Of a DNA stretch of 21,776 nt, positions 1-7,623 are shown in pieces; position 1 is the first letter of the stretch; each line of letters starts with the position of its first letter. The notes beneath the pieces are model-generated. The model was given only the letters and a program-made list of their open reading frames with translations. It was not told where the DNA came from and ran no database searches. The position numbers and the translations under genes are program-made. Source of the stretch: Nanobdellota archaeon (GTDB lineage: Archaea; Nanobdellota; Nanobdellia; Parvarchaeales; Parvarchaeaceae). The DNA lies in contig JAKATQ010000014.1 of assembly GCA_021818665.1 (NCBI GenBank), positions 1-21,776 on the forward strand, given 5' to 3'.

Positions 1-173
1 CGATCTGATGGAAATTTAAGCAAGAATCGAATGATAAAATCAGCAGCTTCGATATTAGTCTTACACGAGGTCGACAAACGTCACATATACTGCACCTCAA
101 ATGAGAGAGTTTGCCAACGGAGTAGGAAACTATAAACCTAAATACGTAAAGATTTTGGCACAGTCCTCCGACT

Positions 174-1955
174 TTAGCCAACGCCATCCATACCATTGGA
201 TATGTCAATCAATGCGTTTATTATGCCTGCATGTGCGAATCCTTGGGGGAAGTTCCCTAGGAAAAATTTATTGTCTTTGTCGACGTGTTCGCCCACTAGT
301 TTTAGCGGGCCGCACAGTTCACTTACATTTTTTATCAAAGTCTGTGCATTGTCGATTCTGCCCATTTTAGCGTAGACGGAACTAAGCCACGCAGAACAGA
401 GTGTAAATTGATGGCTAGGCTTGCCTATCTCATAGTTTTTATATCTATAGACAAAACCATCAACTACAAGATCTTTTTCTATGTTATTTAGTGTGTTAAG
501 AAAGATAGGCTCATCTAATCCTATGAAACCGTATAAAGGTAGTGTAAGTAAAGATGCGTCCGTTTCGTTTGTGTACGGCGTCTTTACGAATGCTCCGTCT
601 TTTATGCAATTGTCGAATATCCAGGTTCTTATATCTGCCTTAGCTTTTTCTGCGTTGTCGAGCTTTATATCGAGTTTCTTCCCGAGTTTTATTGCCCGGT
701 CTAGGGCGACCCACATCATAGCTTTTGAATATGTGAATTCTTGGGGAAATGGTTCCTCCCATATACCGGAATCGCTAAGTTGCCAATTTTCACTGATCCA
801 CGCTACTATACAATTTATCGTGCTCCAATTTGTCTTCAAAAACGTGAGATTCTCAGCATCTCGACAATAAGATTCAAATAGATCCATAAAATAGCCTTCT
901 ATATCCAATTGAGTCTGCAGCGCCGCTGAATTACCAACACGTACAGGTTTTGAGTTTGCGACTCCGCTCAGCCAGAAGAGTTGTCTTTCTGGAGGCGGCT
1001 TGAGCCCGCCGACAGTATAAATCGACGCGAATGGTTTATCAGAATGGCTTATAAGATTTAAAAGGAAAGTTATGGTTCTACCGGCTTGCAATTTAAATCC
1101 CGCTGACATGAGCGCTTTAGCCATCATAGTAGCATCGCGTACCCATACATATCGATAGTCCCAATTACGAAAACCTCCCACAGATTCTGGCAAAGATGTA
1201 GTTGGAGACGCGATTATGCCGCCGGACGGACCATACATGAGCCCAAGCACGGTAGAAAGTGAAGAGACGAACAAATCTTTAAACTCTACTGGCAGTTCAG
1301 TCGGTAAATTTACTTGCTCTTCTGCAGTTTCTTTTGAAAGAATACTGTTCCAGTAACTCGTCGTTCTATCTAGTAATAGAGAATCTACAGCCGCGTTTTG
1401 TTTGGCATCGCTCTCGCGTGGATAGTCTGGGTAGTAAGTAAGGATTATGCGCCCGATTCCAGGCGATAGTGTCCATTCTGTATCGCCGTTATATCCAAGT
1501 ATAGTCGCATCTTTTATTTCCAGTTCGATAGCATCGCCTCCGTTCGGATTTATGAAAAGTGCGCCAGATTCTCGTTTCTCTATTTTAGGCTCGTATTTCC
1601 CATATTCAAATTTAGGTCTTATAAAAAGTTTTATCTTAACAGTAGATTTTAGCTCTCTAATAAGTCTGGGTTCCCCAAGGAGTAGAAAATCTATAATGCT
1701 ACACTCACCGTTATCTGTTTTAATAGAGGTTTTAAGGACATTCGGAGCGATATACGACTGTTTATATTCACGCTGCGAATCTAACTCTATTCTAAAGTAC
1801 CCTGCCTTTTGATCGTCTAAAATAGTGCAGAATGGTGCAGAAGAGTCAAATCTTGGCAACGGGAGCCAACATATCTCTGCGTTGTCGGTGATTATTGCAG
1901 ATGTCATGTTATTGCTGATAAATCCTGAATTTTTTAATCGTAACAAGTTATCCAT
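174..1955 (-). CDS. GH15 family glycoside hydrolase (glucoamylase or trehalase)
   Basis: A 593-residue cytoplasmic-type glycosidase with no signal peptide. An N-terminal beta-sandwich-like region (about 1-200) precedes an (alpha/alpha)6 barrel. The family motif RNWDYRYVWVRD is at 263-274. The first catalytic Glu is predicted in GIWE (E400) and the second in GEHVD (E556), just before the GNFPQGFAH block (567-575). The E400-E556 spacing and the length match archaeal GH15 enzymes. Characterised archaeal relatives include both glucoamylases, which release glucose from maltodextrin or starch ends, and trehalases, which split trehalose to two glucoses. The sequence alone does not let me choose. ATG start at 1955 lies only 9 bases after the stop of the upstream metallopeptidase-like gene, so the two are probably co-transcribed. 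Codons are AT-rich. Family assignment is firm; substrate is open. Confidence 0.9.
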   Translation of the reverse strand: MDNLLRLKNSGFISNNMTSAIITDNAEICWLPLPRFDSSAPFCTILDDQKAGYFRIELDSQREYKQSYIAPNVLKTSIKTDNGECSIIDFLLLGEPRLIRELKSTVKIKLFIRPKFEYGKYEPKIEKRESGALFINPNGGDAIELEIKDATILGYNGDTEWTLSPGIGRIILTYYPDYPRESDAKQNAAVDSLLLDRTTSYWNSILSKETAEEQVNLPTELPVEFKDLFVSSLSTVLGLMYGPSGGIIASPTTSLPESVGGFRNWDYRYVWVRDATMMAKALMSAGFKLQAGRTITFLLNLISHSDKPFASIYTVGGLKPPPERQLFWLSGVANSKPVRVGNSAALQTQLDIEGYFMDLFESYCRDAENLTFLKTNWSTINCIVAWISENWQLSDSGIWEEPFPQEFTYSKAMMWVALDRAIKLGKKLDIKLDNAEKAKADIRTWIFDNCIKDGAFVKTPYTNETDASLLTLPLYGFIGLDEPIFLNTLNNIEKDLVVDGFVYRYKNYEIGKPSHQFTLCSAWLSSVYAKMGRIDNAQTLIKNVSELCGPLKLVGEHVDKDNKFFLGNFPQGFAHAGIINALIDISNGMDGVG

Positions 1956-1964
1956 AAAATAACT

Positions 1965-2498
1965 TCAAACACCAACCGCCGCAAATAGCCTTTTCATATC
2001 TTTTTTTGATATCCACTCAATCTTGAGATAATCTCTCAAGTATTTATTTGTAGCACCGCGCATCTTCGCCTCATTCACAACAAATCTATAGGCCTCGATT
2101 TCGCAAGGGTTCTCGACGTAACTAATATCGGACCAGAGATGTCTCCCGTGGTTCCGTTGTAATATGTGAAAAAGCTCATGGAAGATATCCAGATACACGA
2201 TAGGCTCCGGACTATATTTTAGATGCGCTATCCCTATTACTATACAGTCAGTATCTACGATTATCGGTTTCCAAGACACTCTCTTTAAAGGCCTTTTTGG
2301 TGCAACATACATATAGATATCTTTGTCGATCAATTTTATGGAAGTATTTATAAGATAATCCAGATCCTTTTTGGTTCTAGCAAGTTCCCAAAAAATTGCT
2401 AATTTATCTATACGAGGGAATATTTCAAACAGTCTATAATCACCTGCGCCTAGCGATTTATTTACGGTAAAATAATCGGGTACTTTAAAACCTTCCAT
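1965..2498 (-). CDS. Small HExxH zincin-like protein
   Basis: A 177-residue soluble protein that I do not recognise as a named family. The visible feature is a metallopeptidase-type zinc motif: HELFH at residues 107-111 (in DIFHELFHILQR), followed 21 residues later by PCEIEAYRF. There E133 fits the ExxAxxF pattern that supplies the third zinc ligand in gluzincin-type proteins such as the ImmA/IrrE group; E135 is an alternative. The predicted beta strand before the motif (EPIVYLDIF) fits the fold. It is the first gene of a two-gene unit with the GH15 enzyme. Partner or substrate is unknown. It could be a true peptidase or a catalytically idle metal-binding protein. The HExxH reading is direct; peptidase activity is inference. 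Confidence 0.75.
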   Translation of the reverse strand: MEGFKVPDYFTVNKSLGAGDYRLFEIFPRIDKLAIFWELARTKKDLDYLINTSIKLIDKDIYMYVAPKRPLKRVSWKPIIVDTDCIVIGIAHLKYSPEPIVYLDIFHELFHILQRNHGRHLWSDISYVENPCEIEAYRFVVNEAKMRGATNKYLRDYLKIEWISKKDMKRLFAAVGV

Positions 2499-2523
2499 AA
2501 TCCGTCAAGATATCACATTAGTA

Positions 2524-2554
2524 GATTAAAAAGATTTGAGCGGGAATATTTAAA
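2524..2554 (-). promoter_or_regulatory. TATA box candidates for the zincin-GH15 unit
   Basis: On the minus strand, CTTTTTAATC (about 2525-2534) lies some 31 bases before the ATG at 2498, and a second box, CTTTAAATATT (about 2545-2554), lies some 52 bases before it. Either could serve as the TATA element. The rest of the 222-base gap (2499-2720) is AT-rich, with one short palindrome, TCTCAT-A-ATGAGA, at 2630-2642 and no ORF. Confidence 0.4.
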
Positions 2555-2720
2555 GCTCTTATACGCTAATTTTCTTAGCGAAAACGACGGAAGATAAATC
2601 CAATATATAAACAAGACAAATTATAAATTTCTCATAATGAGAGAAGATTTATTTCGTAGCAGTTTAAGGCGCAGACATATTGCACAATTTTTATTATGCT
2701 CTAAATTTTAGGCCCACAGC

Positions 2721-3029
2721 CTATTTTTTGCTTTGGTTGTTCTTTAAAAAAACGTTCCTTAGACGGAGTATGTGCTTGCACGGGCTTCCATAGTACTCAT
2801 ACGATTCGCAAGTGCATTCACCGTAAATAATATTTTTAGAGCCTGGTTCGTATTCTGTCTTAACAGTATAAAACAGTCCAGGTTTAGAATCGCTCGCTAC
2901 GTATCCACCCAGATCTATCTTTCTGCGATCGTATACCAGCTGTAGTATCTTTACCTTATGATCGTACGACTCAATTATAGGCTTATCTATAATAATATCG
3001 TCCAATTTTAGCGGCTTTGTCTCGTTCAT
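2721..3029 (-). CDS. SWIM zinc-finger protein
   Basis: A 102-residue protein. The C-terminal half carries a SWIM-type zinc-binding motif, CxCx9CxH: C72, C74, C84 and H86, in the order ECTC...GSPCKH, followed by a basic helix (LRLRNVFLKNNQSKK). SWIM domains are known to bind DNA or protein partners and occur in archaeal proteins of many kinds. The N-terminal 65 residues (strand-rich) match nothing I recognise. It is a single-gene unit: a TATA box sits 29 bases upstream and the next gene upstream has its stop at 3084. The low-complexity tail ends in KK. It could be a small DNA-binding regulator or an adaptor; no specific role can be read from the neighbours. Confidence 0.8.
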   Translation of the reverse strand: MNETKPLKLDDIIIDKPIIESYDHKVKILQLVYDRRKIDLGGYVASDSKPGLFYTVKTEYEPGSKNIIYGECTCESYEYYGSPCKHILRLRNVFLKNNQSKK

Positions 3030-3051
3030 ATTCTATAATCTTTACATATCT

Positions 3052-3063
3052 GGTTTATATAAG
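3052..3063 (-). promoter_or_regulatory. TATA box for SWIM gene
   Basis: Minus-strand CTTATATAAACC, with its centre about 29 bases before the ATG at 3029. It lies in the 54-base gap after the MmgE/PrpD stop codon, so the SWIM gene can be expressed independently as a near-leaderless transcript. Confidence 0.65.
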
Positions 3064-3083
3064 TTAAATATGTTTATTCGAGT

Positions 3084-4448
3084 CTATATTCTCAATAGCT
3101 TTATAAGCGACTTAATATTATTTTTTGTATTATCCAGAGAATAAACAGTTTTGACTATGCGTTCTCTAGTATCGGGCTTTAGATATTTAGATGTTAAAGA
3201 ATCGAATTTTCTTTTCATTTCTTCGTTAGTCATAGGATTATTTGGATGCCCTTTCGGATCGTCGACTTCGCTAGAAAGGACCTCACCGGATTTTAGTGTC
3301 ACTGTAATCTTGTTGGCTATCTTTTTTGGGTACATCCGGGTAATGGTTTCGTCTTTTATCACTTTTACTCTTGACATAAAGTCTAAGATACGCTTTTCGC
3401 TGAGGCTTCTTTTCGTGTATATAGAATTGTCTATTCTTCCGTCTAAGATCGCTCGCGAAATTATGTAAGGCATGCTATGGTCTGCCGTTTCTTTAGTAGT
3501 CGGTCTCCATTTAGCAGGATCGTTACCGAGTATTGTAAAACCGGCCTCTTGCGTATATATTTCTACTTCTTTTATATCGTCCGGATTTTCAACTTTCTTC
3601 TTTAATTCCATGGCAGCCCAAATTGCGCTTTGTGCGTGGTATTCGGCGGGAAAATATTTTATGTAAGTGTCGTTTATCTTGAAATGTCCACCGGCACCTC
3701 CAAAAGATGCTATATCAAGATCGAAGTGACCAGAAACCTGCTTCCAGAAACCCATGTCGCCTTCGAATATCGGAGCTGGTCCCGTGAAGCCTTCTCTCGC
3801 CAAAATCGCGGAGAAAATGGCATTTCTAGAGGTTTCAGCGAAGGAGCAACCTTTCCACATGGACAAATCACCAGAACGCACCTGTCGCATAGTTATGTGC
3901 GAATTCAGAGACAAGTTTACCGCTTGTGACAATTGCACTTTGTTTAGCCTCATAAGTTTTCCGGCCGAAAGCGCTACGGAAACTAAACCATAGCAGACGT
4001 GGTCCCATCCTCTGTGTCGAATGTCCGCGGCGTCGGCTAATCTGCACTGCAGTTCATAAGCTAATGCTATAGACATAATAAGATCGCGGCCGCTAGCACC
4101 AAAAGCTTCGGCCACAGCGATACAAGCGGAGATATTGTCGCTAGGGTGCGCAGGCTCTTTTGATAGATATGTATCGTTATAGTCTAAATATCTGACCATT
4201 ATCCCATTTACGAAAGCCGCCATCGATGTATCAGTCGCTCTTTTTGTCCCCCACAAAGTGGCTGGGTGATCCGCACGGATAGTCTTCGCGATGTCTCTTG
4301 CCAGTACTACGGGTTTGGCATCGAACGCGCCAATGGCGCAGCCCAATGTGTCTATTATACGCATCTTAGTATTTTCGACCGTCTTTTCGTCCAAATCGTC
4401 GAAGCTTATCGAATGCGCATATTCTGCCAGATCTTCTGCGAGAGCCAT
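3084..4448 (-). CDS. MmgE/PrpD family protein
   Basis: A 454-residue protein from the preferred ATG at 4448. Family members include 2-methylcitrate dehydratase, cis-aconitate decarboxylase and iminodisuccinate epimerase; all act on small polycarboxylates. Conserved blocks are visible: YLDYNDTY (about 87-94), HPSDNISA (101-108), RGWDHVCYG (146-154) and MWKGCSFAE (197-205). The open frame extends to 4553, but the first 35 extra residues (starting MFLKLTFYW) are unlike the family and would overlap the divergent gene. A TATA box (4476-4487) sits about 34 bases before 4448, downstream of the longer start, so the short start is chosen. Members acting on propionyl-CoA-derived methylcitrate would fit a fatty-acid-degrading cell, but no methylcitrate synthase or lyase is nearby, so the substrate is undetermined. 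Confidence 0.88.
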   Translation of the reverse strand: MALAEDLAEYAHSISFDDLDEKTVENTKMRIIDTLGCAIGAFDAKPVVLARDIAKTIRADHPATLWGTKRATDTSMAAFVNGIMVRYLDYNDTYLSKEPAHPSDNISACIAVAEAFGASGRDLIMSIALAYELQCRLADAADIRHRGWDHVCYGLVSVALSAGKLMRLNKVQLSQAVNLSLNSHITMRQVRSGDLSMWKGCSFAETSRNAIFSAILAREGFTGPAPIFEGDMGFWKQVSGHFDLDIASFGGAGGHFKINDTYIKYFPAEYHAQSAIWAAMELKKKVENPDDIKEVEIYTQEAGFTILGNDPAKWRPTTKETADHSMPYIISRAILDGRIDNSIYTKRSLSEKRILDFMSRVKVIKDETITRMYPKKIANKITVTLKSGEVLSSEVDDPKGHPNNPMTNEEMKRKFDSLTSKYLKPDTRERIVKTVYSLDNTKNNIKSLIKLLRI

Positions 4449-4475
4449 ATCTCTGATAAAAGATTGTATGGGTAC

Positions 4476-4487
4476 ATATTTATAAAC
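4476..4487 (-). promoter_or_regulatory. TATA box for MmgE/PrpD gene
   Basis: Minus-strand GTTTATAAATAT, centre near 4482, about 34 bases before the ATG at 4448. It lies inside the longer open frame, which is why the downstream ATG is taken as the start. It is about 25 bases from the divergent TATA box of the membrane glycoprotein gene, giving a compact divergent promoter. Confidence 0.6.
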
Positions 4488-4501
4488 ACAGAAACGCTTC
4501 A

Positions 4502-4513
4502 TTTTAAATAAAC
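4502..4513 (+). promoter_or_regulatory. TATA box for membrane glycoprotein gene
   Basis: Plus-strand TTTTAAATAAAC, centre about 28 bases before the ATG at 4535. A GGTGAGG sequence (4520-4526), resembling a Shine-Dalgarno site, lies between the box and the ATG. It would only be in the mRNA if transcription starts earlier than the TATA spacing suggests. Confidence 0.6.
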
Positions 4514-4534
4514 GAGAATGGTGAGGCCAGTAAA

Positions 4535-6118
4535 ATGTCAGTTTTAAAAACACTGTCGAGAGGTTTAGGTTATTTGTTACTTATGTTTTCCCTACCACTG
4601 TTCATAGACTTATCCGTACTCCTAAATTCACACGATATATCTCCACTTTTCTTGCAGAATATGTCATCGCTAATCCAGTCTTTTACTAAGAACTCATTAT
4701 TGTCTACTTTGCTTTCAATTAGTTCTCTGGATATACTTTTGCTAGTTTCAGGTCTAATAGCGATAGGGGCTGCGGTGCTGATACTTTTAGGAAGTGACGG
4801 TTATGACGGCTTGTCTAATGTTGGTACGGAACTTGTCGTGCTATCCGCCATGTCGTTAGTGTTTGTTTATGTTGTTCCAACGTTTGTTTTACCAAAGGTT
4901 TCATCTCTCATCCTGCCCGCAGGATTTTCAGGCGCAAGTAGCACGATTTTTACGCTTTTATCGCCAATAATAATGCAATTATTGGTGATTGACGCATTCT
5001 TTTTGGTATTCGGTTCTTTTTTGATAATCTTTAAATCCGTATTATCGCGCGCCAAAACCTCCGCACCCGCCCATAGCACCGCCAAGAAAGTTGTTGAGAA
5101 GAAGAAACAACCATATGCACTCTACAGAAAAGTTGGCATCCCCCTAGGAACAGTAACCATGATCGTCTTACTCGTTCTTTTCACTTTTTATCTCGTAGTA
5201 CCTGTTTCGGCACCTTCTCTTACTCCCGCACCCGCCAACTCGGTATCCCAGATGTTCCAAGCCGCGCCAACCACGCTCTCGATATTTAATGCCTCTGATT
5301 TTTTATTATTGAACACATCGAGGATAAACAATAGTTACAACGGTGCGATAACTCTAGAAACATCACTCGAGCCCATTCCATTTTCTATTCCCTTGACTCT
5401 CTCCATAGAGAAAATAGGAGACCCTCTACGCGTAAGCATAAATGTTAATCTTTCCAGCATAAGTAACATTATAAATTCTCTGTTAAATGCCTTCGTGACC
5501 AGTAACGGCAACTGTAGTAATAATTGCAACGTAAACAATTCAAATACTGTGAAACTCCCCACCGATATGAGTTTTTTGACCCTTTATAATGACAGTGGGC
5601 TAATCACGTGCACGAATCTATTCCAAAACTTCACACAGAGCAATGGTCTCCAGTGCAATTATCAACGATTTAGCGCCTCTTTTAACACCACGCTTCTAAA
5701 TACAAATAATCCGAACGAGACTGCAATCGGCAGTATGTTCTCGGGATTTTCTTCTGCTACCTCCGGTCTATCTGGGAGAGTGGGCTCAAATAACAGTAGG
5801 TTAGGATTTCCGACGCTGAAATTTATCGGAAACGAATACTATATGGGCTCGGAATGCACACTATTCTATGTGAATGAGACATCGGCGTATTATAATATGA
5901 CCGGTGAAATCTGCTTTTCAGACTACACGGGCCTCCCTTCTCTTGTTCATATCAGCAACGTGTTCTCATTACCTAATGATCGCAGCTCAAGCATACAGGG
6001 ACTCGCCGGCGAGTCGTTTGAATTAAACATAGATCTAAGCTTGATATCTTCAAGCACAAATATTACCTATACGAGTATAGACACTCTGCCACCTGGCGCT
6101 AGATTTTCGAGCAGTTAA
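4535..6118 (+). CDS. Five-pass membrane protein with N-glycosylation-rich extracellular domain
   Basis: A 527-residue protein of no family I recognise. Predicted membrane helices lie at about 10-30, 64-86, 99-119, 145-168 and 203-223. A basic segment (about 184-199, with AKKVVEKKKQ) between helices 4 and 5 should be cytoplasmic, placing the C-terminal ~300 residues outside the cell. That domain is rich in Ser, Thr and Asn, with 14 N-X-S/T sequons by my count (first N252, last N509). It has exactly six cysteines, in three close pairs: 327/331, 359/374 and 441/460, as expected for disulfides. A Pro-rich linker (APSLTPAPA, 226-234) follows helix 5. It is probably a cell-surface glycoprotein; a role in envelope or adhesion is inference. 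It is transcribed alone, divergent from the MmgE/PrpD gene and convergent with the next gene. Confidence 0.85.
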   Translation: MSVLKTLSRGLGYLLLMFSLPLFIDLSVLLNSHDISPLFLQNMSSLIQSFTKNSLLSTLLSISSLDILLLVSGLIAIGAAVLILLGSDGYDGLSNVGTELVVLSAMSLVFVYVVPTFVLPKVSSLILPAGFSGASSTIFTLLSPIIMQLLVIDAFFLVFGSFLIIFKSVLSRAKTSAPAHSTAKKVVEKKKQPYALYRKVGIPLGTVTMIVLLVLFTFYLVVPVSAPSLTPAPANSVSQMFQAAPTTLSIFNASDFLLLNTSRINNSYNGAITLETSLEPIPFSIPLTLSIEKIGDPLRVSINVNLSSISNIINSLLNAFVTSNGNCSNNCNVNNSNTVKLPTDMSFLTLYNDSGLITCTNLFQNFTQSNGLQCNYQRFSASFNTTLLNTNNPNETAIGSMFSGFSSATSGLSGRVGSNNSRLGFPTLKFIGNEYYMGSECTLFYVNETSAYYNMTGEICFSDYTGLPSLVHISNVFSLPNDRSSSIQGLAGESFELNIDLSLISSSTNITYTSIDTLPPGARFSSS

Positions 6119-6149
6119 AAATCTTAGGTCTGACAACTAGATGCATGCC

Positions 6150-7262
6150 TTAGCGGTCGATTATATTATAGGCGGGTATTGAGTTGGTCTTTAATTTCTT
6201 TGTGGCTGTGATATACATCGCAGCACTCCATAGTTGATCACGGCTTCCACAAGGACGGCCAGAATGCGGTTCATACCATTCGTTAAAGCCGGGCAGATTA
6301 TCAAGTTTATTGAACTCTTCGAGTGCTTCTTCTTTGCAGCCCATCTCGTGTAATGCGACAACTGCGTTATAAGATACGAAAGGCCATATAGTCCCATACT
6401 GATCGCATTTCGCAATCCTCACCTTTCCAATCTTATAGTTTTCGCTGGACAGTATCATGTTCTTTATTCCGTATTGTCCTGAGGCACGCCGCAGCATTAG
6501 AGCAGTCTTGAGATAACGTTCTTTAGGTATTATGCCCCACCTTACCGCGAGAGAGGTACCAAGCACATCGAAGTCAGCAGAGTCTAGCGCCGATATGTAA
6601 AATTCGCCGTTCCAAAAATTTTCATTTATACGTTGCTTTAGTATTTCCGCCTTTTCTTTTAGACCGGAAAGGCAGTATATACGATATAGAAGACACTGAT
6701 TTGAAAGTAGTTTTTTCTTCTTCATTTCTGGCATTAGATCACGCCAATCGCAGCCAACCAACATTCTATCATCGTATTGCCTCTCGATATAGTCAATTGC
6801 CTTTTTTATCCGGGGCGCGAACGCTTTGATTACACTGTAATCTCCCGTTATACGCGCATAATCATAAGTCGCTAGCACCGCATGCGGTGTGGGATCGGAG
6901 ACTCCGAATATACTGTTTATTATACCGACTAGGCCAGAGAAGCTACCAAGAAAAGACTTTAGCCGACCCTTTTTTAAGGAGTTATACATCCACGGCAGTT
7001 TGTTTTTAATGAACAGTACAGGTAACTTACCATTTAGTTTTTGCCGGTCCCACAGGCTCTCAAGGTTTTTTCTTGCCGTCTCGGCATGACCGGCTTCGAG
7101 TAGTCCCTCGAGAGAGTATGAAAAGTCGCGTGTCCAGTATTCGTGCTTATATAGGTCCTCGCTCGCGTAGAACCCTGTCTCAGTTTTGCACTCTTCGATT
7201 ACAGCGAGCGCCTCTTCGAGCCGCTTATACCGAGTATTATGGACCTTGCTACAGTTATCCAT
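6150..7262 (-). CDS. Short (alpha/alpha)6-barrel glycosidase-like protein
   Basis: A 370-residue soluble protein resembling the six-hairpin glycosidase superfamily (amylo-alpha-1,6-glucosidase and alkaline-invertase-like catalytic domains). Visible blocks are HEYWTRDFSYSLEGLLEAG (40-58), the WxRD motif that opens these barrels; CDWRD (171-175), a likely acidic catalytic element; WPFVSYNAVVALHEMG (293-308); and NEWYEPHSGRP followed by SRDQLWSAAMYI (327-351), the usual last-hairpin signature with candidate catalytic Glu328 or Glu331. It is shorter than complete debranching enzymes because the N-terminal sugar-binding domain is missing; only the barrel is encoded. It probably acts on alpha-glucans or an oligosaccharide, in keeping with the GH15 enzyme about 4 kb away, but the exact family and substrate are uncertain. 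No signal peptide. Confidence 0.75.
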   Translation of the reverse strand: MDNCSKVHNTRYKRLEEALAVIEECKTETGFYASEDLYKHEYWTRDFSYSLEGLLEAGHAETARKNLESLWDRQKLNGKLPVLFIKNKLPWMYNSLKKGRLKSFLGSFSGLVGIINSIFGVSDPTPHAVLATYDYARITGDYSVIKAFAPRIKKAIDYIERQYDDRMLVGCDWRDLMPEMKKKKLLSNQCLLYRIYCLSGLKEKAEILKQRINENFWNGEFYISALDSADFDVLGTSLAVRWGIIPKERYLKTALMLRRASGQYGIKNMILSSENYKIGKVRIAKCDQYGTIWPFVSYNAVVALHEMGCKEEALEEFNKLDNLPGFNEWYEPHSGRPCGSRDQLWSAAMYITATKKLKTNSIPAYNIIDR

Positions 7263-7327
7263 TTTGTGAACCCGCTTATATAGAACTATAAGATATAAAC
7301 GAATATAAATATAGTCTACACAGCGCG

Positions 7328-7516
7328 TTAAAATCCACCGTTTTCGCTTAATCCAAATATAGCGAGGGCCATAGGCAGCATCAGAAGGATACCGGCGGCG
7401 ATTATAATAAGCCCCGGGACGAAAGAGTAATATTTCAAGACCAACACGCCGACTATGAACGAAATTATCCCAAGAATACCCAGTCTATCGTCAGCGGTAT
7501 AACTCAAACTTACCAT
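7328..7516 (-). CDS. Small two-helix membrane protein
   Basis: A 62-residue protein from ATG 7516. Two hydrophobic stretches (GILGIISFIVGVLVL and FVPGLIIIAAGILLMLPMALAIFG) make a helical hairpin with a short YYS turn. No family recognised. The open frame runs up to an ATG at 7606, which would add 30 polar residues. I prefer 7516 because a minus-strand TATA box (7539-7549) sits 28 bases before it, while the region of the longer start is occupied by the plus-strand promoter of the next gene. Function unknown. Confidence 0.6.
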   Translation of the reverse strand: MVSLSYTADDRLGILGIISFIVGVLVLKYYSFVPGLIIIAAGILLMLPMALAIFGLSENGGF

Positions 7517-7538
7517 ATCGTATATACGATGACTGACA

Positions 7539-7549
7539 GTATATAAAAT
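7539..7549 (-). promoter_or_regulatory. TATA box for small membrane protein
   Basis: Minus-strand ATTTTATATAC, centre about 28 bases before ATG 7516. It supports the shorter, leaderless start. Confidence 0.55.
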
Positions 7550-7593
7550 GTTCTTAAATCGCATCGTCTGGTGCAAACTGCTCGACATAATCG

Positions 7594-7603
7594 TTTTATA
7601 ATC
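7594..7603 (+). promoter_or_regulatory. TATA box for phosphoribosyltransferase-like gene
   Basis: Plus-strand TTTTATAATC, centre 26 bases before the ATG at 7624; the spacing indicates a leaderless mRNA. Confidence 0.65.
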
Positions 7604-7623
7604 CAAATTTTTAGTAATTCTAG

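Noticed and set aside
1..135. Open plus-strand frame from base 1 to a stop near 135, possibly the tail of an upstream gene
   Set aside because: About 44 residues with no recognisable feature; a minus-strand frame in the same stretch is also open, so chance cannot be excluded.
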